Positions 48,462 to 56,171 of a stretch of 64,000 nucleotides of DNA are shown here, piece after piece (the stretch's first letter is position 1; every line of letters begins with the position of its first letter). The translations under genes were made by a program, and so were the position numbers. Origin of the DNA: Pseudomonas sp. KUIN-1 (GTDB taxonomy: Bacteria; Pseudomonadota; Gammaproteobacteria; Pseudomonadales; Pseudomonadaceae); contig NZ_AP020337.1 in assembly GCF_009176725.1 (NCBI RefSeq), forward strand, positions 4,223,501-4,287,500. The letters are read 5' to 3'. Below the pieces are notes generated by a model, which worked only from the letters and a program-made list of their open reading frames with translations, was not told the DNA's origin and did no database searches.

Positions 48462-50029
48462 GCTCCGCCCAGGCTGACGCTGTGTCCGATCAGCGCGCGG
48501 CCTTCATGCCAATGGATGATCCGCCGTACGATCGACAGACCCAGCCCATGCCCGCCCGAGGCACGGGTGCGGCTGTCATCGATGCGCATGAACGGCGTGA
48601 AAATCTGTTCCCAAGCCTGCTCCGGCACGCCAGGACCATCGTCGTCCACGTCGATACGGCACTGCTGCGCTTCCAGCCGATAACTGATACGCACCTCGTT
48701 GTCGGCATGGCGCAGCGCGTTGCTCACCAGGTTCTGCACGGCGCGATGCAGGTAGCGTGGCTCACCCTCGACCCAGGCAGCCTCGCCCTCTTCGGCCCTC
48801 AGGCATTCGCCCCGCGAAACCCGCACATCGGCACGCAATGGCGCCAGTTCGGCGATCACCTGATCGATCAGCGCATCCAGATCGACACGCTGGAAATTCA
48901 GGGTCGGCGCGCCCTGCTCAAGGCGCGCGTAGGTGAGCATTTCATCGACCAGCTTGTCGAGGTCCTGAATATCGCTGTCCATGCCACGCATGTATTTGCG
49001 CCGCGCCTCGGGAGTGGCGGCGTCGCTGACCATCTCCAGACCGAAACGCAGACGCGCCACCGGCGTGCGCAATTCGTGGGACACCGCGCGCACCAGTTCA
49101 CGCTGGATCATCAGTGAGCGCTGCAGGTGTTCGGCCATGCTGTTGAACGCCGCCGCCACACGCCCCACCGAGTCGGAGCCTTCAGTCGGCACGCGGCTGT
49201 GCAGGCTGCCTTGGGCAATCTGCGTGGCCGCCGCTTCCAGCTCCAGCACCCGTCGCTCCAGACGCCGCACCAGCAAGTACACCACCAGACCGATCAGACA
49301 CAGGCCCATCAAGGCGATCAGCAGCAGCCAATGCAACGGATAAGGATTCATCTGGTACAGCGGGCCGATTTCCAGCACCCAGTTGGTGTCGACGATCCCG
49401 GCCAGCACGCGGATCGAATCGCCGCCCTTGCCCAGCGCCATGACCGTATCGCCCTCATAGACGCGGCGGCGCTGGTCATCGTCCAGATCCGCCTGATCCA
49501 GCGCCAGCAGGTGCAGGTCGAAACCGAACCCCTTGTCGCTGCGCAGGGCCTGCAGGCGCGCCGGTTGCTCGTCGACTGGAAAGCGCACCAGTTCATCGAT
49601 CAGCAGGTAAATAGTGGCTCTCGCCAGTTGTTCGGTGATCTGCTGCACTTCGCCGGTCAGCAACAGTGGCTCCTTGTCGCTCAACTGACGATAAACCCTG
49701 GCAGCGTGCGGCCCGATCTGTTCGACCACTACCTTGCCGCGCGCCAGTTGCCCCAGTGCGCTGCTGTCGAGGTGAGCCTGTTCAAGGGTTTGCAGACTCA
49801 GGGGAATGCCCAGCAGGCGCTCCCAGACTGCCAGGGCGCGGCGCCGTTCGATGCCGTCGAGGGGCAGCAGATTGTCGGCCATGATCGTAAAGGTGCCATG
49901 GGCCAGGCGCTCGCGGTACTGCTCGCCGCGCGACTGGTTGAGCACATGCAGGGCCAGCACGCCGAGCAGCGCGACCAGCACCAACACGCCCAGCACGCCA
50001 CCGTAGATGCGCAGAAAGATCGAATTCAT
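48419..50029 (-). CDS. sensor histidine kinase (RstB/CpxA-like)
   Basis: 536 residues. TM1 about 8-28, a periplasmic domain of about 200 residues, TM2 about 233-255, HAMP, then RAVSHELRTPVARLRF with the phospho-His, NLVSNALRHA, DDDGPGVP and GGHGLGLSIV. Neighbour order (regulator-kinase divergent from nrdA) matches a pair that in P. aeruginosa PAO1 is PA1157-PA1158 (from memory). Ligand unknown. The regulator stop at 50034 is 4 bp from the kinase start at 50029. Confidence 0.9.
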   Translation of the reverse strand: MNSIFLRIYGGVLGVLVLVALLGVLALHVLNQSRGEQYRERLAHGTFTIMADNLLPLDGIERRRALAVWERLLGIPLSLQTLEQAHLDSSALGQLARGKVVVEQIGPHAARVYRQLSDKEPLLLTGEVQQITEQLARATIYLLIDELVRFPVDEQPARLQALRSDKGFGFDLHLLALDQADLDDDQRRRVYEGDTVMALGKGGDSIRVLAGIVDTNWVLEIGPLYQMNPYPLHWLLLIALMGLCLIGLVVYLLVRRLERRVLELEAAATQIAQGSLHSRVPTEGSDSVGRVAAAFNSMAEHLQRSLMIQRELVRAVSHELRTPVARLRFGLEMVSDAATPEARRKYMRGMDSDIQDLDKLVDEMLTYARLEQGAPTLNFQRVDLDALIDQVIAELAPLRADVRVSRGECLRAEEGEAAWVEGEPRYLHRAVQNLVSNALRHADNEVRISYRLEAQQCRIDVDDDGPGVPEQAWEQIFTPFMRIDDSRTRASGGHGLGLSIVRRIIHWHEGRALIGHSVSLGGACFSLSWPRTQVPR

Positions 50030-50033
50030 CAGG

Positions 50034-50777
50034 TCAGCCGCTGAACACGTGGCCGCTCATGTCCTGCGCCGCTTCGGGCACAAACAGATAGCCCTTGCTG
50101 CGCACGGTCTTGATCAGACGCGGATGAATGGGATCGTCGCCGATCTTCGGGCGGATACGCGAGATACGCACATCGATGGAGCGATCCTGCCCGTCGTACC
50201 CCACACCGCGCAGCGCGGTGAAAATCTCTTCGCGGGACAGCGTGCGCCCGGCGTTGGCCACCAGCAGCCACAGCAGGTCGAACTCGGCACCGGTCAGCTC
50301 GATGCTCTGCTCGCGAAGCCAGGCCTCACGCAGTGCGTTGTCCACCACCAACGGCCCGAACACCAGACGGCGCAGCTCGGCAGCCGGCACCTGCGGCGCT
50401 TCACTGCGGCGCAGCAGGGCTTTGATACGCGCCAACAGCACGCGCGGATGCACCGGTTTGCAGACGAAATCGTCGGCGCCGGTGTCGAGTCCTTCTATAT
50501 GGTCGGTGTCGTCAGTGCGCGCGGTGAGCATCAGAATCGGCCCGTCGTAGCGGTCACGCACGCTGCGGCAGATGCTGAAACCGTCCTCGCCGGGCAGCAT
50601 CAGGTCAAGAATCACCAGATCCGGCTGCTCGGCGATGATCCGCGCTGCCGCCAGCGCGCCATCGCCTTCGATGCTCACGCGCAGGCCGTGGTTCTGCAGG
50701 TAATCGCTGGTCAGTTCGGCCAGTCGCTGGTCATCCTCGACGATCAATACGTGCCAGGTGTGTGGTTCCACAGCCAT
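50034..50777 (-). CDS. OmpR-family response regulator (RstA-like)
   Basis: 247 residues: receiver with Asp58 in LVILDLMLPGEDG and Lys107 in FVCKPVHPRVLL, then a winged-helix DNA-binding domain (LTGAEFDLLWLLVANAGRTLSREEI, DVRISRIRPKIGD, TVRSKGYLFV). It forms an operon with the following kinase. Upstream is the long region shared with nrdA. Target genes are not evident. Confidence 0.93.
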   Translation of the reverse strand: MAVEPHTWHVLIVEDDQRLAELTSDYLQNHGLRVSIEGDGALAAARIIAEQPDLVILDLMLPGEDGFSICRSVRDRYDGPILMLTARTDDTDHIEGLDTGADDFVCKPVHPRVLLARIKALLRRSEAPQVPAAELRRLVFGPLVVDNALREAWLREQSIELTGAEFDLLWLLVANAGRTLSREEIFTALRGVGYDGQDRSIDVRISRIRPKIGDDPIHPRLIKTVRSKGYLFVPEAAQDMSGHVFSG

Positions 50778-51066
50778 CTTTCCTTGTCGTTATCGACCGC
50801 TTTTTGTTTTTGCAACGCAGGGGTTGCGGCATCGCGTCGCAGGCGAGTGTAGCAACCCCTGCGCGGATCACACGACACCGCAGGCGGCATAGCACATGAC
50901 ATGCCAGAACGGCCTTGCAGCTGCGTTTTTTTGTGATAGGGTTCGCGCCCTCAAAAATCAGCAGTGCATCGCCGGTGCCTACAGAAATCGGTGACAAACG
51001 GTCACGATCCAGTAGTTATGCGGCCTACACGCATGGTGTGCGATTCATACACAAACTACACACACT

Positions 51067-51075
51067 TTATCCACA
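51067..51075 (+). promoter_or_regulatory. DnaA box upstream of nrdA
   Basis: TTATCCACA is an exact DnaA box, about 410 bp before nrdA in an otherwise low-complexity ACACA-rich stretch. E. coli nrdAB is controlled in part by DnaA boxes in its promoter, so a like role is plausible. The distance to the start is large, and the promoter has not been located. Confidence 0.45.
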
Positions 51076-51319
51076 AGCGGTGCGTTGCAATTCATGTCCA
51101 AAACGCATTATCTTGTAGCCCGGCGACCAGACACACCCTACATGTGGGGTTTTGAATAAAAACGCCAGCACAACTCAAATGGGAAATTCAAGCATTTTTG
51201 TTGCGTCTGAGGGGTTGAACTTCAAGCCAGTTTAGGCACCAAGACCCTCGTGTGTGAGCCAGAGCTATCCCGTACACGTTTTGCAACATCGAACACGCAC
51301 TCTTGATCAGATTTTCGAA

Positions 51320-51345
51320 GGATCGGGCATAGCCCGGTCCTTTTT
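51320..51345 (+). terminator. terminator-like hairpin in the nrdA leader
   Basis: GGATCGGGC (51320-51328), ATA, GCCCGGTCC (51332-51340; one G-U pair) is followed by TTTTT. It lies 140 nt before the nrdA ATG on the same strand. Either the true nrdA promoter is downstream of it, or it is an attenuator within the leader. Confidence 0.65.
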
Positions 51346-51485
51346 GGCTTCAAAACCTGGAAGCGGCGACAGACCCCGCTTTCACCTTCGTTTTGGAGCC
51401 CTTTGGTCGCCTTTTGCGACTGACTGCTCTAAACGAAATGGTGGGCAGCAATGCCCGAACAAACTTAAAGAACGTGGAGTCACAC

Positions 51486-54398
51486 ATGCAAACAGACACA
51501 ACTCGCGAGAACTCGCCGACCGGCGCGCCGCAGCCAAGCCAGACCCAGCAGGATCTGTCTGCCACTGCCCCCGGTCAACTGCGCGTGATCAAGCGTAACG
51601 GTACTGTCGTTCCTTACACCGACGACAAGATCACCGTTGCCATCACCAAGGCGTTTCTTGCAGTTGAAGGCGGCAATGCTGCTGCCTCGTCGCGCATCCA
51701 TGACACCGTTGCCCGCCTGACCGAACAGGTCAGCGCCACGTTCAAGCGTCGCATGCCTTCGGGCGGCACCATCCACATCGAAGAAATCCAGGATCAGGTC
51801 GAACTGGCGCTGATGCGTGCCGGCGAGCAGAAAGTAGCTCGCGACTACGTCATCTACCGTGACTCGCGCGCCAAGGAGCGTGCCGTTCGTACACCCGAGG
51901 AGCAGGTCCAGGCTCACCCGTCGATCCGCATCACCCGCGCCGACGGCAGCTTTGCGCCGCTGGACATGGGTCGTCTGAACACCATCGTTACCGAAGCGTG
52001 CGAAGGCCTGGCTGAAGTCGACGCCGACCTGATCCAGACCGAAACCCTGAAAAACCTGTACGACGGCGTGGCGCTGAAAGACGTCAACACCGCACTGGTG
52101 ATGACCGCCCGTACCCTGGTCGAGCGCGAGCCGAACTACTCGTTCGTCACCGCCCGCCTGCTGATGGACACCCTGCGCGCCGAAGGCCTGGGTTTCCTCG
52201 GTGTCGCCGACAGCGCCACCCACCACGAAATGGCCGACCTGTACGCCAAGGCGCTGCCTGCCTACGTCACCGCCGGTATCAAGTTCGAACTGCTCAACCC
52301 TGTGCTGGCCGAATTCGACCTCGAAAAACTCGGCAAGGCGATCAACCACGAGCGCGACCAGCAGTTCACCTACCTGGGCCTGCAAACCCTGTACGACCGT
52401 TACTTCATCCACAAGGATGGCGTGCGTTTCGAACTGCCGCAGATCTTCTTCATGCGCGTGGCCATGGGCCTGGCAATCGAAGAGAAAGCCCGTGAAGACC
52501 GCGCCATCGAGTTCTACAACCTGCTGTCGTCGTTCGACTACATGTCGTCGACTCCGACCCTGTTCAACGCCGGTACCCTGCGTCCACAGCTGTCCAGCTG
52601 CTACCTGACCACCGTGCCGGATGACCTGTCGGGCATCTACCACGCGATCCACGACAACGCCATGCTGTCCAAATTCGCAGGCGGCCTGGGCAACGACTGG
52701 ACACCGGTTCGTGCGCTGGGCTCCTACATCAAGGGCACCAACGGCAAGTCGCAAGGCGTCGTACCGTTCCTGAAAGTGGTCAACGACACCGCCGTTGCGG
52801 TCAACCAGGGCGGCAAGCGCAAAGGCGCTGTCTGTGCCTACCTGGAAACCTGGCACATGGACATTGAAGAGTTCATCGAGCTGCGCAAGAACACCGGTGA
52901 TGACCGTCGTCGTACCCACGACATGAACACCGCCAACTGGATCCCTGACCTGTTCATGAAGCGTGTCTTCGATGACGGCCCGTGGACCCTGTTCTCGCCC
53001 TCCGAAGTACCGGACCTGCACGACCTGACCGGCAAGGCCTTCCAGGAGCGTTACGAGCACTACGAAGCGCTGACCGAATACCCAGGCAAGATCAAACTGT
53101 TCAAGACCATCCAGGCCAAGGATCTGTGGCGCAAGATGCTCTCGATGCTGTTCGAAACCGGCCACCCCTGGCTGACCTTCAAGGACCCGTGCAACCTGCG
53201 CAGCCCGCAGCAGCACGTGGGCGTGGTTCACAGCTCGAACCTGTGCACCGAGATCACCCTGAACACCAACAAGGACGAGATCGCGGTCTGCAACCTGGGC
53301 TCGATCAACCTGCCGAACCACATCGTCGACGGCAAGCTGGACACCGACAAGCTCAAGCGCACCGTCGATGTAGCCGTGCGCATGCTCGATAACGTGATCG
53401 ACATCAACTACTACTCGGTACCGCAGGCCAAGAACTCCAACCTGCGCCACCGTCCGGTCGGCCTGGGCATCATGGGCTTCCAGGACGCGCTGTACCTGCA
53501 ACATATCCCGTACGGTTCCGATGCTGCCGTGCAGTTCGCCGACACCTCCATGGAAGCGGTCAGCTACTACGCGATCCAGGCGTCCTGCGACCTGGCCGAC
53601 GAGCGCGGTGCCTACGAGACGTTCCAGGGTTCGCTGTGGTCCAAGGGCATCCTGCCGCTGGATTCGCAACAGATCCTGATCGAACAGCGTGGCGAGAAGT
53701 ACATCAGCGTCGACCTGAAGGAAACCCTGGACTGGGCGCCGGTACGTGCCCGTGTGCAGAAAGGTATCCGTAACTCGAACATCATGGCCATCGCACCGAC
53801 CGCCACCATCGCCAACATCACTGGCGTGTCGCAGTCGATCGAACCGACCTATCAGAACCTGTATGTGAAATCGAACCTGTCCGGCGAATTCACCGTGATC
53901 AACCCGTACCTGGTTCGCGACCTCAAGGCCCGCGACCTGTGGGACTCGGTCATGATCAACGACCTGAAGTACTACGACGGTTCGGTGCAACAGATCGAGC
54001 GCATCCCGCAGGAGCTCAAGGAGCTTTACGCGACTGCTTTCGAAGTGGACACCAAGTGGATCGTCGACGCGGCAAGCCGTCGTCAGAAGTGGATCGACCA
54101 GGCTCAGTCGCTGAACCTGTACATCGCTGGCGCTTCGGGCAAGAAGCTGGACGTGACCTACCGCATGGCCTGGTACCGTGGTCTGAAAACCACTTACTAC
54201 CTCCGTGCCCTGGCCGCGACCAGCACCGAGAAGTCCACCGTCAACACCGGCAAGCTCAACGCAGTATCGAGCGGCGGCCACGGCCCGGACGACTCGGCGA
54301 TCACCGCCCCGCGCCCAACCGAAGCAGCACCGGCCGGCCCGGCCCCAGTGCCAAAGGCTTGCGCGATTGACGAGCCGGATTGTGAGGCTTGCCAGTAA
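51486..54398 (+). CDS. nrdA: ribonucleoside-diphosphate reductase, alpha subunit (class Ia)
   Basis: 970 residues from ATG 51486 (MQTDTTRENSPTGAP), with GTGGAG upstream. Longer than E. coli NrdA because it carries two N-terminal ATP-cone regulatory domains (LRVIKRNGTVVPYTDDK and IRITRADGSFAPLDMGR), as known for P. aeruginosa. Catalytic features: QLSSCYLTTV, NLCTEITLNT, and the C-terminal redox pair DCEACQ. It reduces ribonucleoside diphosphates with NrdB's tyrosyl radical. nrdB follows after 265 bp containing a REP. Confidence 0.98.
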   Translation: MQTDTTRENSPTGAPQPSQTQQDLSATAPGQLRVIKRNGTVVPYTDDKITVAITKAFLAVEGGNAAASSRIHDTVARLTEQVSATFKRRMPSGGTIHIEEIQDQVELALMRAGEQKVARDYVIYRDSRAKERAVRTPEEQVQAHPSIRITRADGSFAPLDMGRLNTIVTEACEGLAEVDADLIQTETLKNLYDGVALKDVNTALVMTARTLVEREPNYSFVTARLLMDTLRAEGLGFLGVADSATHHEMADLYAKALPAYVTAGIKFELLNPVLAEFDLEKLGKAINHERDQQFTYLGLQTLYDRYFIHKDGVRFELPQIFFMRVAMGLAIEEKAREDRAIEFYNLLSSFDYMSSTPTLFNAGTLRPQLSSCYLTTVPDDLSGIYHAIHDNAMLSKFAGGLGNDWTPVRALGSYIKGTNGKSQGVVPFLKVVNDTAVAVNQGGKRKGAVCAYLETWHMDIEEFIELRKNTGDDRRRTHDMNTANWIPDLFMKRVFDDGPWTLFSPSEVPDLHDLTGKAFQERYEHYEALTEYPGKIKLFKTIQAKDLWRKMLSMLFETGHPWLTFKDPCNLRSPQQHVGVVHSSNLCTEITLNTNKDEIAVCNLGSINLPNHIVDGKLDTDKLKRTVDVAVRMLDNVIDINYYSVPQAKNSNLRHRPVGLGIMGFQDALYLQHIPYGSDAAVQFADTSMEAVSYYAIQASCDLADERGAYETFQGSLWSKGILPLDSQQILIEQRGEKYISVDLKETLDWAPVRARVQKGIRNSNIMAIAPTATIANITGVSQSIEPTYQNLYVKSNLSGEFTVINPYLVRDLKARDLWDSVMINDLKYYDGSVQQIERIPQELKELYATAFEVDTKWIVDAASRRQKWIDQAQSLNLYIAGASGKKLDVTYRMAWYRGLKTTYYLRALAATSTEKSTVNTGKLNAVSSGGHGPDDSAITAPRPTEAAPAGPAPVPKACAIDEPDCEACQ

Positions 54399-54430
54399 GG
54401 CAACCCACCTCGCCCCCACAGGAGAAACAC

Positions 54431-54503
54431 AACCCTGTGGGAGCGAGAGGCCAACAAGCCTGACGCTGTACCTGTAGGAGCGGACTTGTCCGCGAAGAGG
54501 CCG
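54431..54503. repeat. REP copies between nrdA and nrdB
   Basis: A partial copy (CTGTGGGAGCGAGAGGCC) and a full single REP at 54474-54496 (GTAGGAGCGGACTTG, then TCCGCGAA), the same type as the 16577 REPIN. It sits inside the nrdA-nrdB spacer (54399-54663) and may affect relative expression. Confidence 0.75.
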
Positions 54504-54663
54504 GCAAGGATACACATCCCCTTGCCACCCTCCTCCTCACCCAAAGGCCCCGAAAGCCAAAAATTCATGTTCCTTGCGCGCCACACCTGAAAAGCAAGCA
54601 ACACACCCTCTAGATCCAACAGGCCAGTCCACCCGACTGACCCTCAAGCAGGAGAAGTACACC

Positions 54664-55911
54664 ATGCTGAGCTGGGACGAATTCGATAAAGAAGACGGCG
54701 AAGTAGTCGCCAAAGCGACCAACGCCGGCCACGCCAACGAAGCCAACATGGACCGCCTCGACAGCGCCGGTGGCCTCGCAGCCCAGGAAGCGCGCGCCGT
54801 AACCGCCGCCGACTCCGCTGCCCTGATCCGCGCCAAGAAAGCGCTGGACGCACTGGACGTCGCTGAAGGCCTGGCCGAACTCGAAGGCGCCAGCGCCCGC
54901 GTCGCCGTTGACGAAAAAATGATGATCAACTGCCGCGCCGACCTCAACCAGCTCGTGCCTTTCAAGTACGACTGGGCCTGGCAGAAGTACCTGGACGGTT
55001 GCGCAAACCACTGGATGCCGCAAGAAGTCAACATGACCGCCGACATCGCCCTCTGGAAAAACCCGGAAGGCCTGACCGACGACGAGCGCCGCATCGTCAT
55101 GCGTAACCTGGGCTTCTTCTCCACTGCCGACTCGCTGGTTGCCAACAACCTGGTGCTGGCCGTGTACCGCCTGATCACCAACCCAGAGTGCCGCCAGTAC
55201 ATCCTGCGCCAGGCCTTCGAAGAGGCGATCCACACCCACGCCTACCAGTACTGCATCGAATCGCTGGCCATGGATGAAGGCGAGATCTTCAACATGTACC
55301 ACGAGATCCCATCGGTCGCTAAAAAAGCAGCCTGGGGCCTGAAGTACACCCGTTCGATCTCCGATCCGAAGTTCGAAACCGGCACCGTCGACACCGACAA
55401 AGAGTTGCTGCGCAACCTGATCGCTTACTACTGCGTACTGGAAGGCATCTTCTTCTATTGCGGCTTCACCCAGATCCTCTCCATGGGCCGCCGCAACAAG
55501 ATGACCGGCGTCGCCGAGCAGTTCCAGTACATCCTGCGCGACGAGTCCATGCACCTGAACTTCGGCATCGACGTGATCAACCAGATCAAAATCGAAAACC
55601 CACACCTGTGGGATGCCGAGATGAAAGAAGAAGCCACGCAGATGATCCTGCAAGGCACCCAGCTGGAAATCGAATACGCCCGCGACACCATGCCCCGCGG
55701 CGTACTCGGCATGAACGCAGCGATGATGGAAGACTATCTGAAATTCATCGCGAACCGTCGTCTGAGCCAGATTGGCTTGAAGGAAGAGTATCCAGGGACG
55801 ACCAACCCGTTCCCTTGGATGAGCGAGATCATGGACCTGAAGAAAGAGAAGAATTTCTTTGAGACTCGGGTTATTGAGTATCAGACGGGTGGGGCGTTGA
55901 GCTGGGATTGA
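54664..55911 (+). CDS. nrdB: ribonucleoside-diphosphate reductase, beta subunit (class Ia)
   Basis: 415 residues from ATG 54664 (MLSWDEFDKEDGEV), GGAGAAG upstream. Compared with E. coli NrdB it has an N-terminal extension of about 50 residues. Metal ligands and the radical region are present: FEEAIHTHAYQYC, GIFFYCGF, and RDESMHLNFGIDV. The C-terminal FETRVIEYQTGGALSWD contains the tail that docks to NrdA. A terminator follows. Confidence 0.98.
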   Translation: MLSWDEFDKEDGEVVAKATNAGHANEANMDRLDSAGGLAAQEARAVTAADSAALIRAKKALDALDVAEGLAELEGASARVAVDEKMMINCRADLNQLVPFKYDWAWQKYLDGCANHWMPQEVNMTADIALWKNPEGLTDDERRIVMRNLGFFSTADSLVANNLVLAVYRLITNPECRQYILRQAFEEAIHTHAYQYCIESLAMDEGEIFNMYHEIPSVAKKAAWGLKYTRSISDPKFETGTVDTDKELLRNLIAYYCVLEGIFFYCGFTQILSMGRRNKMTGVAEQFQYILRDESMHLNFGIDVINQIKIENPHLWDAEMKEEATQMILQGTQLEIEYARDTMPRGVLGMNAAMMEDYLKFIANRRLSQIGLKEEYPGTTNPFPWMSEIMDLKKEKNFFETRVIEYQTGGALSWD

Positions 55912-55981
55912 TTTGCATCCCGCGGAATTGCAATAAAAGCTGAACCCATCTCATCAAAAATGAAACGGGTTCTGAGAAAAG

Positions 55982-56005
55982 GGCTGCCAACTGGCAGCCT
56001 TTTTT
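55982..56005 (+). terminator. terminator after nrdB
   Basis: GGCTGCCA, AC, TGGCAGCC with a T run (TTTTTT). Strong and close to the stop codon (70 bp). Confidence 0.85.
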
Positions 56006-56094
56006 ATTTTTGTTTCGGCAGAAACGTGAGGTTTGACTCGGTTAATTCCGGTCGAACGCGACTCCGGCCGAGCCTCGCCTGTTTTTGCCTTGCC

Positions 56095-56164
56095 TGACCT
56101 TCCTCTCGGCCATCATCCCAGACGGCAAAGACCAGGACGACGGGTGATGGCAAAGGGAAGGTCA
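56095..56164. repeat. long imperfect hairpin between nrdB and the NRPS
   Basis: TGACCTTCC (56095-56103) and GGAAGGTCA (56156-56164) close a stem whose inner arms are GCCATCA (56109-56115) and TGATGGC (56145-56151). It abuts the NRPS stop codon. There is no T run, so it is not a standard terminator; it may stabilise the NRPS mRNA 3' end. Confidence 0.5.
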
Positions 56165-56171
56165 AACGAAA

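Larger units (their letters stand above)
50778..51485. other. 708-bp regulatory region between the regulator gene and nrdA
   Basis: No coding ORF. It holds an AC-rich tract with a DnaA box (51067-51075), TACACAAACTACACACAC-type direct repeats that may include NrdR-like half sites (not a clean match to the NrdR consensus), and a terminator-like hairpin at 51320-51345 in the probable nrdA leader. AT-rich segments around 51150-51200 could hold a promoter. Confidence 0.5.

Noticed and set aside
51000..51150. NrdR boxes upstream of nrdA
   Set aside because: Several ACAC/GTGT half sites are seen, but no pair matches the NrdR palindrome well enough to call.
51480..54515. Long open frame antisense to nrdA (about 1000 codons)
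   Set aside because: Shadow of the strongly biased nrdA codons in GC-rich DNA; no ribosome site, Val/Gln/His-rich composition, and nrdA is certain.
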